Assembly: GCA_903832735.1 (NCBI GenBank)
Contig: CAILCO010000098.1
Location: 1-53,105, forward strand
DNA: 53,105 nucleotides
Source of the DNA: an uncultured Sterolibacterium sp.
GTDB taxonomy: Bacteria; Pseudomonadota; Gammaproteobacteria; Burkholderiales; Rhodocyclaceae
Direction: 5' to 3'
Positions 44,716 to 53,105 of this stretch are shown here, in pieces. Positions within the stretch are counted from its first letter, which is position 1; the number at the start of each line of letters is the position of its first letter. A program made the translations under genes and the position numbers. The notes under the pieces are model-generated. The model was not told where the DNA came from, searched no databases, and worked only from the letters and a program-made list of their open reading frames with translations.

Positions 44716-45951
44716 ATGAGCGCAATCCCAACAATTCGTCGGCGGGCCGCACTGGCCCAGACGGCGGGGTTTCTGCTGCTGGCTGCCGGCGCCTCCGCCG
44801 GATGGGCACAGGGAACAGCTTCCAGCCTTTATCCTCCCTCGTGGGCGCAAGGCCGCACCGCCGAGCAGGCGGCATCGACGCTGGCACCGAACCCGCCGGG
44901 ATTGACGGCCATGCCGGGAGAGGAAATTCCACTCAACAAGATCAAGCTGCCCAAGGGCTTCGAGATTTCGCTGTGGGCCGAGGGTTTGCCCAACGCTCGC
45001 GAGATGGTCATCGGCCCCAAGGGCACCGTCTTCGCGAGCACCCGTTTCGTCGGCAACGTCTACGCCATCGTCGACCGCGGCGGCAAGCGCGAAGTGAAGA
45101 TCATCGCCAAGGGCCTGAACAAACCCAACGGCGTGGCAATCAAGAACGGCGCGCTTTATGTCGCCGAGTTGTCGCGGATCATCCGCTACGATGATATTGA
45201 AAATCGCCTCGACAATCCGCCGGCGCCGGTGGTGGTGTTCGACAAACTGCCCAAGGACGAGACCCATGGCTGGAAGTTCATGAAGCTCGGCCCCGACGGC
45301 AAGCTCTACTTCAATATCGGCTCGCCCGGCAACATCATCATGCCGCCGTCCACCCACGCCCAGATCGTCCGCGTCGACCCGGAAAAGGGCATCCTCGAGA
45401 GCGTCGCGCTGGGCGTGCGCAACAGCGTCGGCATGGACTTCCATCCGGTCACCAAGGAATTGTGGTTCACCAACAACGGGCGTGACTGGATCGACGACAG
45501 CCTGCCCAACGACACCCTGCATCACGTCACCCGCAAAGGCATGCATTTCGGCTTTCCCTATTGCCACCAGGGCGACCTGCTCGACCCCGAATTCGGCCAG
45601 GGCCGTTCCTGCGCCGAATTCGATCCGCCGGCGGCGAAACTGGGCCCTCACGTCGCCGCCCTGGGCATGCGCTTCTATTCCGGCGCGATGTTCCCGGCCG
45701 AGTATCGCAACAATATCTTCATCGCCGAGCACGGTTCATGGAACCGGACCAAGAAGTCCGGTTACAACATTTCCCGTGTGACCCTGGACAAGGCCGGCCG
45801 CGTCAAGAAGGTCGAAGTCTTCGCCGAGGGCTGGCTGGAGGGCGAAGCCTACTGGGGGCGCCCGGCCGACGTCCAGGTGATGGGCGACGGCTCGCTGCTG
45901 GTATCCGACGACGTGGCCGGCGCGATTTACCGCATCGCCTACAAGAAGTGA
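44716..45951 (+). CDS. PQQ-type sugar dehydrogenase (sorbosone dehydrogenase-like)
   Basis: Periplasmic six-bladed propeller protein of 411 residues. A signal peptide (about 1-34, ending AGWAQ) is followed by LPKGFEISLWAEGLPNAREM, NKPNGVAIKNGALYVAELSR, GVRNSVGMDFHPVTKELWFT and IFIAEHGSWNRTKKSGYN, the pattern of soluble PQQ-dependent aldose/sorbosone dehydrogenases. It would oxidise a sugar or alcohol in the periplasm and pass electrons to a cytochrome, and a cytochrome c gene is directly downstream, overlapping at GTGA. The ATG at 44716 with GGAG upstream was preferred to the one at 44701. Confidence 0.87.
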   Translation: MSAIPTIRRRAALAQTAGFLLLAAGASAGWAQGTASSLYPPSWAQGRTAEQAASTLAPNPPGLTAMPGEEIPLNKIKLPKGFEISLWAEGLPNAREMVIGPKGTVFASTRFVGNVYAIVDRGGKREVKIIAKGLNKPNGVAIKNGALYVAELSRIIRYDDIENRLDNPPAPVVVFDKLPKDETHGWKFMKLGPDGKLYFNIGSPGNIIMPPSTHAQIVRVDPEKGILESVALGVRNSVGMDFHPVTKELWFTNNGRDWIDDSLPNDTLHHVTRKGMHFGFPYCHQGDLLDPEFGQGRSCAEFDPPAAKLGPHVAALGMRFYSGAMFPAEYRNNIFIAEHGSWNRTKKSGYNISRVTLDKAGRVKKVEVFAEGWLEGEAYWGRPADVQVMGDGSLLVSDDVAGAIYRIAYKK

Positions 45952-46556
45952 CGGCAGCGCAGCGTTGCGCTCTGGCGCTGGTCCTGCCACTATGGGCGGC
46001 AGGATCAGCGGCCCTGGCCGCCGACGTCAATGCCGGCAGGGTCAAGGCCCAGGCCTGCGTCGTTTGTCACGGCGAGGGCGGGCGCTCGAGCAACCCGGCC
46101 GTTCCCTCGCTGGCCGCCTAGCCGCCCCTGTACATCTATTACCAGTTGCTGCAGTTCCGCGATGAGCGGCGCAAGAGTCCGGCCATGAGTCCTGCCGCGG
46201 TCGGCATGAAGGATGCCGAGATGCGCGACCTCGCCGCCTACTTCGCGGCAGAGGCGCCTGCCAGGAACAAGCAGGCAGACAAACAGGCAACTAAGCCCGA
46301 GGCGCTCGCGGCAGCGGAAAAGATTGCCCGACAATACTACTGCGCCTCCTGCCACATGCCCGACTACTCGGGACAAAAACACATCGCACGGCTGGCGGGT
46401 CTGAACAGCGAATATCTGGCCCGTCAGTTGCGCGGCTTTCGCAACGGCGAGCGCCCCGATATCGACGGCACCATGGCCAGCGCGGCGCAGCCCCTGTCCG
46501 ATCAGGACATCGAGCTGCTGGCAAATTATCTCGCCGCGTTCGAATTGCCTCAGTAA
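45948..46556 (+). pseudogene. diheme cytochrome c interrupted by an amber codon
   Basis: Read as one frame from the GTG at 45948, this encodes a 202-residue c4-like cytochrome. It has a signal peptide ending ALAA, heme motif CVVCH (residues 37-41) and a second CASCH followed by MPDYSGQKHIARLAGLNSEY. Codon 58 is TAG (46119-46121) between PSLAA and PPLYIYYQLLQFRDERRKSP, where relatives have glutamine (AQPPLY), so a single C-to-T change explains it. Both halves stay in the same frame with no other defect. It may be a recent nonsense mutation, a suppressed codon or a sequencing error. The upstream dehydrogenase would lose its likely electron acceptor. Confidence 0.82.
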
Positions 46557-47056
46557 GCGCTTCCGGCAGCATCCGGATGCAGTGCCAGACGCGCGATCAG
46601 CGCCCGGCCCGCGGCCTCGATCAGATCGAGCACGCGCTCGAAGCCGTCGGGCCCGCCATAGTATGGATCGGGCACCTCAGCGAAGCCGGCAGCGGAATCC
46701 CCGGCGTAGTCGAGGAACAGCGCGAGTTTGTACTGCAGCCCCGGCGGGCAAACCTGCCGGAGTACGGCTAGGTTGTCGCGGTCCATCGCCAGGATGAGAT
46801 CGAAGCGAACAAAATCGCCGCCGCCGACCCGGCGTGCGCGCAGCGCCGACAGGTCGTAGCCGCGCCGCGCCGCAACCGCCTGAGTGCGCCGGTCGGGCGC
46901 GGCGCCGACATGAAAGCCGTGGGTCCCGGCCGAGTCCAGTTCGATCCGCGTGGCGAAGCCAGCCCGCGCCGCCAACTCCCGGACCACGCCTTCGGCGGTC
47001 GGCGACCTGCAGATGTTGCCGGTGCAAATGAACAGGATGCGGATGATTTCCTCCAC
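46550..47056 (-). CDS. low-molecular-weight protein tyrosine phosphatase
   Basis: Cytosolic phosphatase of 168 residues with the N-terminal active site CTGNICRS (Cys11, Arg17) and the general acid loop DPYYGG, both intact. Length is typical. The 3' end overlaps the converging cytochrome gene by seven bases. It follows the TIGR02647 gene by 11 bases, so the two are probably cotranscribed. Confidence 0.92.
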   Translation of the reverse strand: MEEIIRILFICTGNICRSPTAEGVVRELAARAGFATRIELDSAGTHGFHVGAAPDRRTQAVAARRGYDLSALRARRVGGGDFVRFDLILAMDRDNLAVLRQVCPPGLQYKLALFLDYAGDSAAGFAEVPDPYYGGPDGFERVLDLIEAAGRALIARLALHPDAAGSAY

Positions 47057-47067
47057 ACCGGCCCGGC

Positions 47068-47364
47068 TCAGGCCAAGTGCCGGGACAGCCCTGCCACGGC
47101 CGCTTCGGGCGGCGCCGAGGCGGCAGTCTCGCTGGAGGTGAGAATGGTCAGGACCGCCTGGGCGTGTTCCGCCGCATCCCGGCCCAGGCTGGTCAGATAG
47201 CCGCCGTCGGGCAGCGTCAGCAGACCTTTGGCATGAAGACGGCTGATGGCATTGATGACCGCCTGGTCCGCCGTCTTGTGCACCTTGACGCCCTGCTGGG
47301 TAGTCGCCAGATCGAAGCGGATCAAGGCATTGAGTTCAAAGACCAGATCGGGTGTGAAAGTCAT
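47068..47364 (-). CDS. TIGR02647-family small protein
   Basis: Protein of 98 residues. FTPDLVFELNALIRFDLATT and QQGVKVHKTA followed by AISRLHAKGLLTLPDGGYLT match the conserved small TIGR02647 family of proteobacteria, thought to be winged-helix-like and of unknown function. The ATG at 47364 was chosen because family members begin at MxFTPxL; the frame extends further upstream without similarity. First gene of a two-gene operon with the phosphatase. Confidence 0.8.
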   Translation of the reverse strand: MTFTPDLVFELNALIRFDLATTQQGVKVHKTADQAVINAISRLHAKGLLTLPDGGYLTSLGRDAAEHAQAVLTILTSSETAASAPPEAAVAGLSRHLA

Positions 47365-47493
47365 GATCGAATCTCGCTTTTTTGAAAGTATCAGCAACGC
47401 TGACTCGATGCCATTCTACACGCCCGCTTGCCGCCGGAGCGGACGGCCATAGTCGGCTACAATCCAGGTCAGATCCGTCATGGACAAAGAACG

Positions 47494-49068
47494 ATGAGCG
47501 CACCCGAGTTTCCCGTCGGCAAGACCGATTCCACACTGCTCGAACGCATCCAGAAGAACTCCCGGCTGCCGAGCCTGGGGCTGAGCGTCGCGCGTATCGT
47601 CACCATGCTCGACACCGATGACGACAGCATGCAGGAACTGGGCAACCTGATCCTCTCCGACGTCTACCTGACGCAGCGGATCCTGACCCTGGCCAATTCC
47701 GTGATGTACCGGTTTCACGGAACATCGACGATCACCACCATCTCCAAGTCCATCGTCGTCATCGGCTTCGAGCAGGTCAAACTGCTGGCCCTGGCGCTGA
47801 TCCTGGTGGACCAGTTGAAGAACAAGGCCCAGGCCCAGGCCATGAAGGTGGAATTCTCCAGGGCCTTGCACGCCTCGACCCTGGCCCAGGAATTCGCCGG
47901 CGCATTGCTGCCCCGCTACCGCGAGCAGGCCGGCATCGCCGGCTTGCTCTCCGGCGCCTCACGCCTGCTGATCATCTACCTGGAGTTCCCCGCCCACTTG
48001 GCGATCGAGGAAATGATCCGCGCTGGCGAAAGCGAGCGCAGCGCATTCAAGCAGGTACTCGGAACCGGGCTGAACGTGTTCACCCATACCTTGATCGAAC
48101 AGTGGCACCTGCCGCACCTGCTCAAATCGGCGATCAGCGGCTCCGCTTCGAAGCACGACGCCGATAGCGCGGAAGGCAAGTTTGCCCGCCTGGTGCAGGC
48201 CACCAACAGCGTCGCCGACTGTTATCGCCTGCCGCCGGGCAAGGCTCGCGAACAGGCCCTGGCGAAGCTATCTGAGGAATTATGCAAGCAGCTGGAGATC
48301 ACCGGCGAGGAGTTCGACGCCCGGATCGAGGGCGCGAAGAAAAAGATGGAAGCGATCCAGGGCATCGTCGGCATTGCCTCCTTTCTTCCCGCACCCGAGT
48401 TGGCCGCAGCGGCTGAGGAAGCCGCTGCCGACTCCCCCGAGACCGGCTCGGCAGACGCGAGCCGCAAGCAGGAGGACACGCTCGCAGCCGACATGGTGCT
48501 GCAGCAGGATGCCGTCGTCAGCAAGAATCCGCTGGCCACCGGACAGCCCTCCAATACCCGGGAACTGGTGCTGTCCGGATTGCAGGATGTCTCCGAGACC
48601 ATCGCCGTTGGACAAAGTCTGGTCACGGCGCTGCGCAGCGCCGTGGAATGCATCCACCGGGGATTCGGCTTCGCGCGTTCGGTGCTGCTCTTGAAGGATC
48701 CGGCGAGCCGGTTATTCCGGGCGCGGATCTGGTGCGGAGATGTGGACAAGGAGCAGCTGCATCTGCTCCAGTTCAATGCCACCAGCAGCACCGACCTGTT
48801 CGCCCTGGCCTGCGCACGCGGCGTGGATGTGCAGATCACCGACATGGAGGCGGCCGCCTTCAGCGCCCGATTGCCCCCCTGGATGAAGCGCGCCTGCCCC
48901 TCGGCCAGGAGCTTCGTCATCCTGCCGGTGATCAACCTCGGGCAGCCGATCGGCTGCCTGTATCTGGAAAGACACTGCGTGGACACCACGATCAGCGCGG
49001 AGGAATTGACGCTGCTGCAAACCGTGAAAAATCACATCGTGTTGGCCCTGCGCACGATCAAGGCGTGA
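47494..49068 (+). CDS. HDOD-GAF signalling protein
   Basis: Protein of 524 residues. The HDOD domain covers about 15-220 (RLPSLGLSVARIVTMLDTDD, ILSDVYLTQRILTLANSVMY, TTISKSIVVIGFEQVKLLAL). An Ala/Glu-rich linker follows (about 290-355), and then a GAF domain (about 375-520) ending GQPIGCLYLERHCVDTTISA, EELTLLQTVKNHIVLALRTI. Likely an intracellular sensor-signalling protein; the ligand of the GAF domain is unknown. The ATG at 47494 gives the family-like N-terminus. Divergent from the TIGR02647 gene. The end overlaps the converging aldo/keto reductase by 11 bases. Confidence 0.87.
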   Translation: MSAPEFPVGKTDSTLLERIQKNSRLPSLGLSVARIVTMLDTDDDSMQELGNLILSDVYLTQRILTLANSVMYRFHGTSTITTISKSIVVIGFEQVKLLALALILVDQLKNKAQAQAMKVEFSRALHASTLAQEFAGALLPRYREQAGIAGLLSGASRLLIIYLEFPAHLAIEEMIRAGESERSAFKQVLGTGLNVFTHTLIEQWHLPHLLKSAISGSASKHDADSAEGKFARLVQATNSVADCYRLPPGKAREQALAKLSEELCKQLEITGEEFDARIEGAKKKMEAIQGIVGIASFLPAPELAAAAEEAAADSPETGSADASRKQEDTLAADMVLQQDAVVSKNPLATGQPSNTRELVLSGLQDVSETIAVGQSLVTALRSAVECIHRGFGFARSVLLLKDPASRLFRARIWCGDVDKEQLHLLQFNATSSTDLFALACARGVDVQITDMEAAAFSARLPPWMKRACPSARSFVILPVINLGQPIGCLYLERHCVDTTISAEELTLLQTVKNHIVLALRTIKA

Positions 49069-49990
49069 ACCGCATCAGCGTGCTCATTCTGGCCCGAAGC
49101 GCAGGATCGGGCAGGCGCCCTCTGGCGGCGGCCATGTTGTCCTGCAGGTAGTTCGGCTTGCGCGTTCCCGGCACCGCGCAGGTGACCGCGCTATCGGCCA
49201 ATATCCATTTGAGAAAAAACTGCGCCCAGCTCGCGGCATCGAAATCGGCCGCCCATCCGGGCAAGGCCCGGCCCTTGACCCGGTTGAAGAGTTCTCCCTC
49301 GGCGAAGGGCCGATTGACGATGACGGCGATGCCTAAGTCCCGTGCCAACGGCAGCAGGCGCTCGGCGGATTCTGGCTCGGCCAGAGAATAATTGATCTGC
49401 AGGAAGTCCGGATGCTCGGCCTTCATGAAACGCTCGACCTCGCCATAGGCGCTGGCATGGTAGTGGCTGATGCCGAAATAGCGGATCCGCCCGGCCTCCT
49501 TCCATTCGCGCAGCGTCTTCACATGGATCGCGGCATCGACCAGGTTATGGATCTGCATCAGGTCCATGCACCGCGTCGCCATCAAACGGCAGGACTCTTC
49601 CATCTGGCGCACGCCGGCATCGTAGCCGCGGGTCCAGACCTTGGTGGCGAGAAACAGTTTGCCCTCCAGCCCGAGTTCGCTGGCCAGTTGTCCGACGACC
49701 GCTTCGGACTTGCCGTACATCGGCGAACTATCCACGACGCTGTAACCCTGCCCGGCGAGCAGGCGCAAGCTCTGTTTGGCCTCGGCCAGGTCTTGCCGCG
49801 CGGAAATGTCGAAGCTCTGCCAGGTGCCCAGACCGATCGCCGGCAAACGTTCGGCGGTACCCGGAATGGCTCTGGAAATTGTCGTCGATTGGTCAGCCAT
49901 GGTCGTGGCGGGAAACAAGGTTGCGCTTAAGGAATATCCAGCCAGCCCCTTGAGGAGCTTGCGACGAGTTGCATCCGGTTGTTCGCGCAT
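49058..49990 (-). CDS. Tat-exported aldo/keto reductase
   Basis: Protein of 310 residues. It has a twin-arginine signal (ATRRKLLKGLAGYSLSATLF) and an aldo/keto reductase barrel (about 40-305). The catalytic residues are Asp in VVDSSPMYG, Tyr in MYGKSE, Lys in LATKVW and His in MQIHNL, all present. NADPH-dependent enzymes are usually cytosolic, so Tat export of a cofactor-loaded enzyme fits folding before transport. The physiological carbonyl substrate is unknown. Divergent from the ior genes. Confidence 0.88.
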   Translation of the reverse strand: MREQPDATRRKLLKGLAGYSLSATLFPATTMADQSTTISRAIPGTAERLPAIGLGTWQSFDISARQDLAEAKQSLRLLAGQGYSVVDSSPMYGKSEAVVGQLASELGLEGKLFLATKVWTRGYDAGVRQMEESCRLMATRCMDLMQIHNLVDAAIHVKTLREWKEAGRIRYFGISHYHASAYGEVERFMKAEHPDFLQINYSLAEPESAERLLPLARDLGIAVIVNRPFAEGELFNRVKGRALPGWAADFDAASWAQFFLKWILADSAVTCAVPGTRKPNYLQDNMAAARGRLPDPALRARMSTLMRFTP

Positions 49991-50112
49991 CGGTGCATGG
50001 TAACGGAGAAAAGCCTGAACGGCGCGATACCGTCCTGACTATCTATCGGTTATGATTCTACGGCTGCAGCAAGCCCATACCAATAATCGTCAGCGCATAA
50101 GGGAGGTGTCAC

Positions 50113-50583
50113 GTGGCGACAACCGTAAAATTCACCGTCGACGGCAAGAGCCGCTCAGTCAAGGTCGATGATCCGGCCATGCCGCTGCTCTACGCACTGC
50201 GCGACGATCTGCAGATGAAGGCCCCGCACTTCGGCTGCGGCGTGGCGCAATGCGGCGCCTGCACGGTGCTGGTGGACGGCGAACCGGTCCGCTCCTGCGT
50301 CATGCCGGTGACCGCGATGAAGGGCAAGCAGATCACCACCATCCATGGCTTGGGCACACCGGAAAAACCGCATCCGCTGCAGACCGCCTTCGTCGAGGAA
50401 CAGGTGCCGCAATGCGGCTACTGCATCAACGGCTGGGTGATGACCGCCGCCTCCTTCCTGAAGAAAAAACCCAAGGCCAGCGATGCCGAGATCCGCGAGG
50501 CCCTGGACGGCCTCAAATGCCGCTGCGGCACGCATGTCTCGATCATGCGCGCGATCAAACGCGCCCAACAACAGATGGCCTGA
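50113..50583 (+). CDS. iorA: 2Fe-2S subunit of molybdenum hydroxylase (IorA/CoxS-like)
   Basis: Protein of 156 residues with two 2Fe-2S clusters. The plant-type N-terminal cluster is in HFGCGVAQCGACTVLVDG plus a following Cys (RSC), and the C-terminal cluster is in QCGYCINGW and CRCGTH. It transfers electrons from the molybdenum centre. The start is GTG with GGGAGGTG five bases upstream. It is 11 bases before the large subunit. No FAD subunit is encoded adjacently, as in isoquinoline 1-oxidoreductase-type two-subunit enzymes that pass electrons to cytochromes. The gene symbol indicates family, not a proven substrate. Confidence 0.92.
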   Translation: MATTVKFTVDGKSRSVKVDDPAMPLLYALRDDLQMKAPHFGCGVAQCGACTVLVDGEPVRSCVMPVTAMKGKQITTIHGLGTPEKPHPLQTAFVEEQVPQCGYCINGWVMTAASFLKKKPKASDAEIREALDGLKCRCGTHVSIMRAIKRAQQQMA

Positions 50584-50594
50584 GGGAGGAGAAG

Positions 50595-52868
50595 ATGAAC
50601 TCACCTAAAGATTTTTCGCTCTCCCGCCGCGACTTTCTCAGGGCTTCCGGCGCCCTGATCGTCTCCGTTTCAATGACCGGCCTGGTCACCGACGCACTGG
50701 CGCAAATCGGCCCCAACAAACCGCCGCTGGTACCCGGGGAACTCGATTCCTGGGTCGCCGTACTGAAAGACGGCAGCGTCTCGGCCTTCTTCGGCAAGAT
50801 CGACATGGGCCACTGCCTCGATGTCGCCATCGCGCAGATCGTCGCCGAGGAACTGGATGTCGGCTTCGAGCGCGTCACGGTCTTCCAGGGAGATACCGCC
50901 ACCTCCTGCAATCAGGGCGGCGCCTCCGGCAGTTTCGGCATCAGCGCCGGTGCCAAGCCGTTGCGCAATGCCGCGGCCGAGGCGCGGCGCATTCTGGTCG
51001 CGGGCGCCAGCCGGCAGCTCAACGTGCCCGCAGAACAATTGACCGTCAGCGACGGCGTCGTTTCCGGCGGCGGCAAGCGCGTCAGCTATGCGGAACTGAT
51101 CGGCGGAAAGTTTTTCAATTCCAAGGTGGAGTGGAACAAGGAGATCGGCAACTTCATGGACATCAAGGTCCAGGCGAAGCTGAAGTCCCCCTCGGAGTAC
51201 AAGGTCGTCGGCAAATCCTTCCGCCGCCGCGACGTACCCGGCAAGGTCTTCGGCACCTCCGACTGGATCACCGAAATTTCACTGCCCGGCATGCTCCACG
51301 CGCGCGTCATCCGTCCGGTGATCGCCGGCAGCGTCCCGCTCAAGGTCGATGCCGATTCGATCCGGAAAATTCCCGGCGCGAAGGTGGTGCGCGAAAAGAA
51401 TTTCCTCGCTGTCGTGGCACCCAAGGAATGGGATGCGGTGCGCGCGGCGCGCGAACTCAAGGTGGAATGGTCGGCAGGAACGAACCCCTTCCCGGCCATG
51501 GAAAAGCTCTACGACCATATCCGCGCGGCCAAGGTGGTCAAGGCCGAGACGGAAACGAACAAGGGCGATGTCGAGGCTGTGTTCAAGACCGCCGCGCGCA
51601 TCGTCGAGGCGGAATATCACTGGCCGTTCCAGTCGCACGCCAGCATGGGCCCGGGTTGCGCCGTGGCCGACGTCAAGAAGGATTCCGCCACGCTCTGGAC
51701 CGGTTCGCAAAAGCCGCATTACGCCCGCGACGGCATCGCCAAACTGCTCGACCTGCCGCCGGACAAGGTCCGCGGCATCTGGGTGATGGGACCGGGTTCC
51801 TATGGCCGCAACGACGGGGGCGACGCGGCTATCGACGCAGCGCTGCTCTCCAAGCTCACCGGCAAGCCGGTGCGGGTCCAGGGGTCGCGTGCCGACGCCA
51901 CGGCCTGGGATCCGAAGGGACCGGCCAGCGTCCATCGGGCACGCGCCGCCTTGGACGGCACAGGCAAGGTGATCGCCTATGAATACATCAGCAAGGGCTT
52001 CTCGCGCATCGACACCGCCAACAACGAGGCCGATCCGCGCGACAGCCTGGCCGGTCACGAACTGGGCATGGCGCCCAATCCGGCGATGGGCTTTGGCACG
52101 CCCGAAGACAATTACGCTTTCGCGAGCCGGCGCTTAGGCTGGGAGGCCATCGCCCCGCTGCTCAACCGTTCGTCGCCCTTGCGCACCGCCCACCTGCGCG
52201 ATCCGGTCGGACCAGACATTCATTTCGGCTCCGAGCAGTTCATCGACGAACTGGCAGTGGCGACCGGGGAAGACGCGGTCGCCTTCCGCCTCAAGTACGC
52301 GAGCAAGCCGCGCGCCGCAGCCGCGATCAAGGCGGCAGCGGAAAAGGCCGGCTGGCAGACGCGGGTCTCGGGTACGGCAAAGTCCTCGGGCGAGATCCAG
52401 AGCGGCCGCGGCATCTCCTACACCGAGCGGCGCGGGACGGTCGTCGCCACGATCGCAGAAATCGAGGTCAACCGGCGCACGGGCAGGATCTGGGCGAAGA
52501 AATTCACCGTGGCGCACGACTGCGGCATCATCATCAATCCGCAGGGCCTGACGCAATGCATCGAAGGCAATGTGATCCACGGCCTGTCGCGGACGATACT
52601 CGAGGAGGTGCGCTTCGATAACAACAGCGTCACCAGCGTCGATTGGGCGAGCTACCCGATCGTCGAAATCAAGGACGCGCCCGAGACTATCGATGTGGTC
52701 CTGATCAACCATCCGGAAATCGCCCCCTCGGGCGCCGGCGAGCCCTCGATACGCAGCATCCCGGCGGCGATCGCCAACGCCTTCTTCGACGCCACCGGCG
52801 TGCGCCTGCGCACCGCGCCGCTGACCCCGGCGCGGGTGCTGGCCGCTCTGGCTGGGGCCAAGGCCTAG
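50595..52868 (+). CDS. iorB: molybdopterin-binding large subunit (IorB-like)
   Basis: Protein of 757 residues. A Tat signal (SLSRRDFLRASGALIVSVSM) is followed by xanthine oxidase-family molybdopterin domains: KIDMGHCLDVAIAQIVAEEL, QGGASGSFG, GPGSYGRNDGGDAAIDAALL, HDCGIIINPQ and PSGAGEPS with the catalytic glutamate. It hydroxylates an aromatic heterocycle or oxidises an aldehyde in the periplasm, exported with its folded partner. The ATG at 50595 with GGAGGAG upstream is chosen; the open frame from 50250 is a shadow of iorA. A strong terminator follows 21 bases after the stop. Confidence 0.92.
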   Translation: MNSPKDFSLSRRDFLRASGALIVSVSMTGLVTDALAQIGPNKPPLVPGELDSWVAVLKDGSVSAFFGKIDMGHCLDVAIAQIVAEELDVGFERVTVFQGDTATSCNQGGASGSFGISAGAKPLRNAAAEARRILVAGASRQLNVPAEQLTVSDGVVSGGGKRVSYAELIGGKFFNSKVEWNKEIGNFMDIKVQAKLKSPSEYKVVGKSFRRRDVPGKVFGTSDWITEISLPGMLHARVIRPVIAGSVPLKVDADSIRKIPGAKVVREKNFLAVVAPKEWDAVRAARELKVEWSAGTNPFPAMEKLYDHIRAAKVVKAETETNKGDVEAVFKTAARIVEAEYHWPFQSHASMGPGCAVADVKKDSATLWTGSQKPHYARDGIAKLLDLPPDKVRGIWVMGPGSYGRNDGGDAAIDAALLSKLTGKPVRVQGSRADATAWDPKGPASVHRARAALDGTGKVIAYEYISKGFSRIDTANNEADPRDSLAGHELGMAPNPAMGFGTPEDNYAFASRRLGWEAIAPLLNRSSPLRTAHLRDPVGPDIHFGSEQFIDELAVATGEDAVAFRLKYASKPRAAAAIKAAAEKAGWQTRVSGTAKSSGEIQSGRGISYTERRGTVVATIAEIEVNRRTGRIWAKKFTVAHDCGIIINPQGLTQCIEGNVIHGLSRTILEEVRFDNNSVTSVDWASYPIVEIKDAPETIDVVLINHPEIAPSGAGEPSIRSIPAAIANAFFDATGVRLRTAPLTPARVLAALAGAKA

Positions 52869-52889
52869 GCGAGCGCCGGGCTGGCAAGA

Positions 52890-52920
52890 AATGCCCGCCG
52901 GGGAAACCCCGGCGGGCATT
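52890..52920 (+). terminator. strong intrinsic terminator after the ior operon
   Basis: AATGCCCGCCGGGG (52890-52903) and CCCCGGCGGGCATT (52907-52920) form a perfect 14-bp stem with an AAA loop, followed by the weak T run CTTC. It ends the iorAB transcript. Confidence 0.85.
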
Positions 52921-52967
52921 CTTCATATATACGGGTCCAATACCCTCTATATTTAGGCTTATAACTT

Positions 52968-53006
52968 GGCTCATTTAGCGAATAACGTGGCTGGCTCATC
53001 TAGCGA
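52968..53006 (+). repeat. short direct repeats at the right edge
   Basis: GGCTCATTTAGCGA (52968-52981) and GGCTCATCTAGCGA (52993-53006) differ at one base and are offset by 25 bases. Each is preceded by ATAAC(T/G)TGG. The DNA is AT-richer than the preceding operon. Tandem short repeats just upstream of a start codon can be the end of an insertion element or operator sites; the window ends too soon to decide. Confidence 0.5.
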
Positions 53007-53065
53007 GCCTGTGGAAGTGGATACTGGCTACATAGCGCACGGGCGCTGGAGCCAGGAGATGCAAA

Positions 53066-53105
53066 ATGAGGACGAGAGAATTGGCAAGGCTCATCGGGAC
53101 ATTGG
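53066..53105 (+). CDS. start of an unidentified gene, cut by the window edge
   Basis: ATG at 53066 with AGGAG seven bases upstream, giving MRTRELARLIGTL before the window ends. Thirteen residues are not enough for a family call. With the direct repeats upstream, a transposase or a DNA-binding protein is possible. An alternative ATG at 53060 in another frame lies too close to the AGGAG. Confidence 0.45.
   Translation, partial: MRTRELARLIGTL

Noticed and set aside
50041-50060. TATGAT as a -10 element for the ior operon
   Set aside because: Reasonable -10, but no -35 at proper spacing could be identified, so it was not listed as a promoter.
50250-50594. N-terminal extension of iorB to 50250
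   Set aside because: Antisense-like arginine-rich shadow of iorA; the Tat signal and ribosome binding site are at 50595.

Overview
The window is about 53 kb of high-GC DNA with dense, Shine-Dalgarno-led operons. Its gene content suggests a betaproteobacterium, probably Rhodocyclales or a relative: a PsrA-like fatty-acid regulator, a PilY1-type minor pilin cluster, HDOD signalling proteins, a Liv transporter and molybdenum hydroxylase genes. The taxonomic call is inference from protein character; no rRNA or tRNA gene is present to confirm it.

Layout, left to right. 1-481 has no supported gene. 482-1750 (-) is a degenerate EAL-HDOD protein. 8686-1997 (-) is a Yej-like peptide ABC transporter operon: lipoprotein binding protein, two permeases and a double ATPase. 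Its ~480-base leader carries two homologous, oppositely oriented palindromes. 15524-9169 (-) is a beta-oxidation block: PsrA-like regulator with its operator, acyl-CoA dehydrogenase, FadN-type hydratase/dehydrogenase and thiolase. 15699-25449 (+) is a type IV pilus minor pilin/tip operon behind a GEMM-class cyclic dinucleotide riboswitch: pilE-like, fimT-like, pilV, pilW, pilX, a very large pilY1 and a TonB-like gene. 32041-25592 (-) is a liv branched-chain substrate transporter with fused LivM-LivG, followed by a chemoreceptor. 32331-34801 holds divergent mmsA and an IclR regulator. 37711-35005 (-) is a metal module: an Nramp-family protein with an altered metal site, an unlisted 57-residue membrane protein and a PRC/MgtE-N/CBS protein. 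A PerM-type permease, an FMN nitronate monooxygenase-like enzyme, a COG2509 flavoprotein, small proteins and HDOD genes follow. 44716-46556 (+) encodes a PQQ-type sugar dehydrogenase and a diheme cytochrome c interrupted by an in-frame amber codon. A low-molecular-weight phosphatase, a TIGR02647 protein, an HDOD-GAF protein and a Tat-exported aldo/keto reductase come next. 50113-52868 (+) is an IorAB-type molybdenum hydroxylase. The right edge has short direct repeats and the start of an unidentified gene.

Cyclic-di-GMP themes recur: the riboswitch, a degenerate EAL protein, an EAL remnant and three HDOD proteins. Several dispersed palindromes have landed between or inside genes: the CACCAAGGA family in four places, one of which supplies the C-terminus of the PsrA-like protein; a second family in frame inside the double ATPase; and a third pair flanking mmsA-iclR. 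The candidates I consider least described are the paired palindromes upstream of the yej operon and the Nramp / 57-aa / MgtE-N-CBS module. Starts were re-chosen for many genes because long overlapping open frames extend past the true N-termini.
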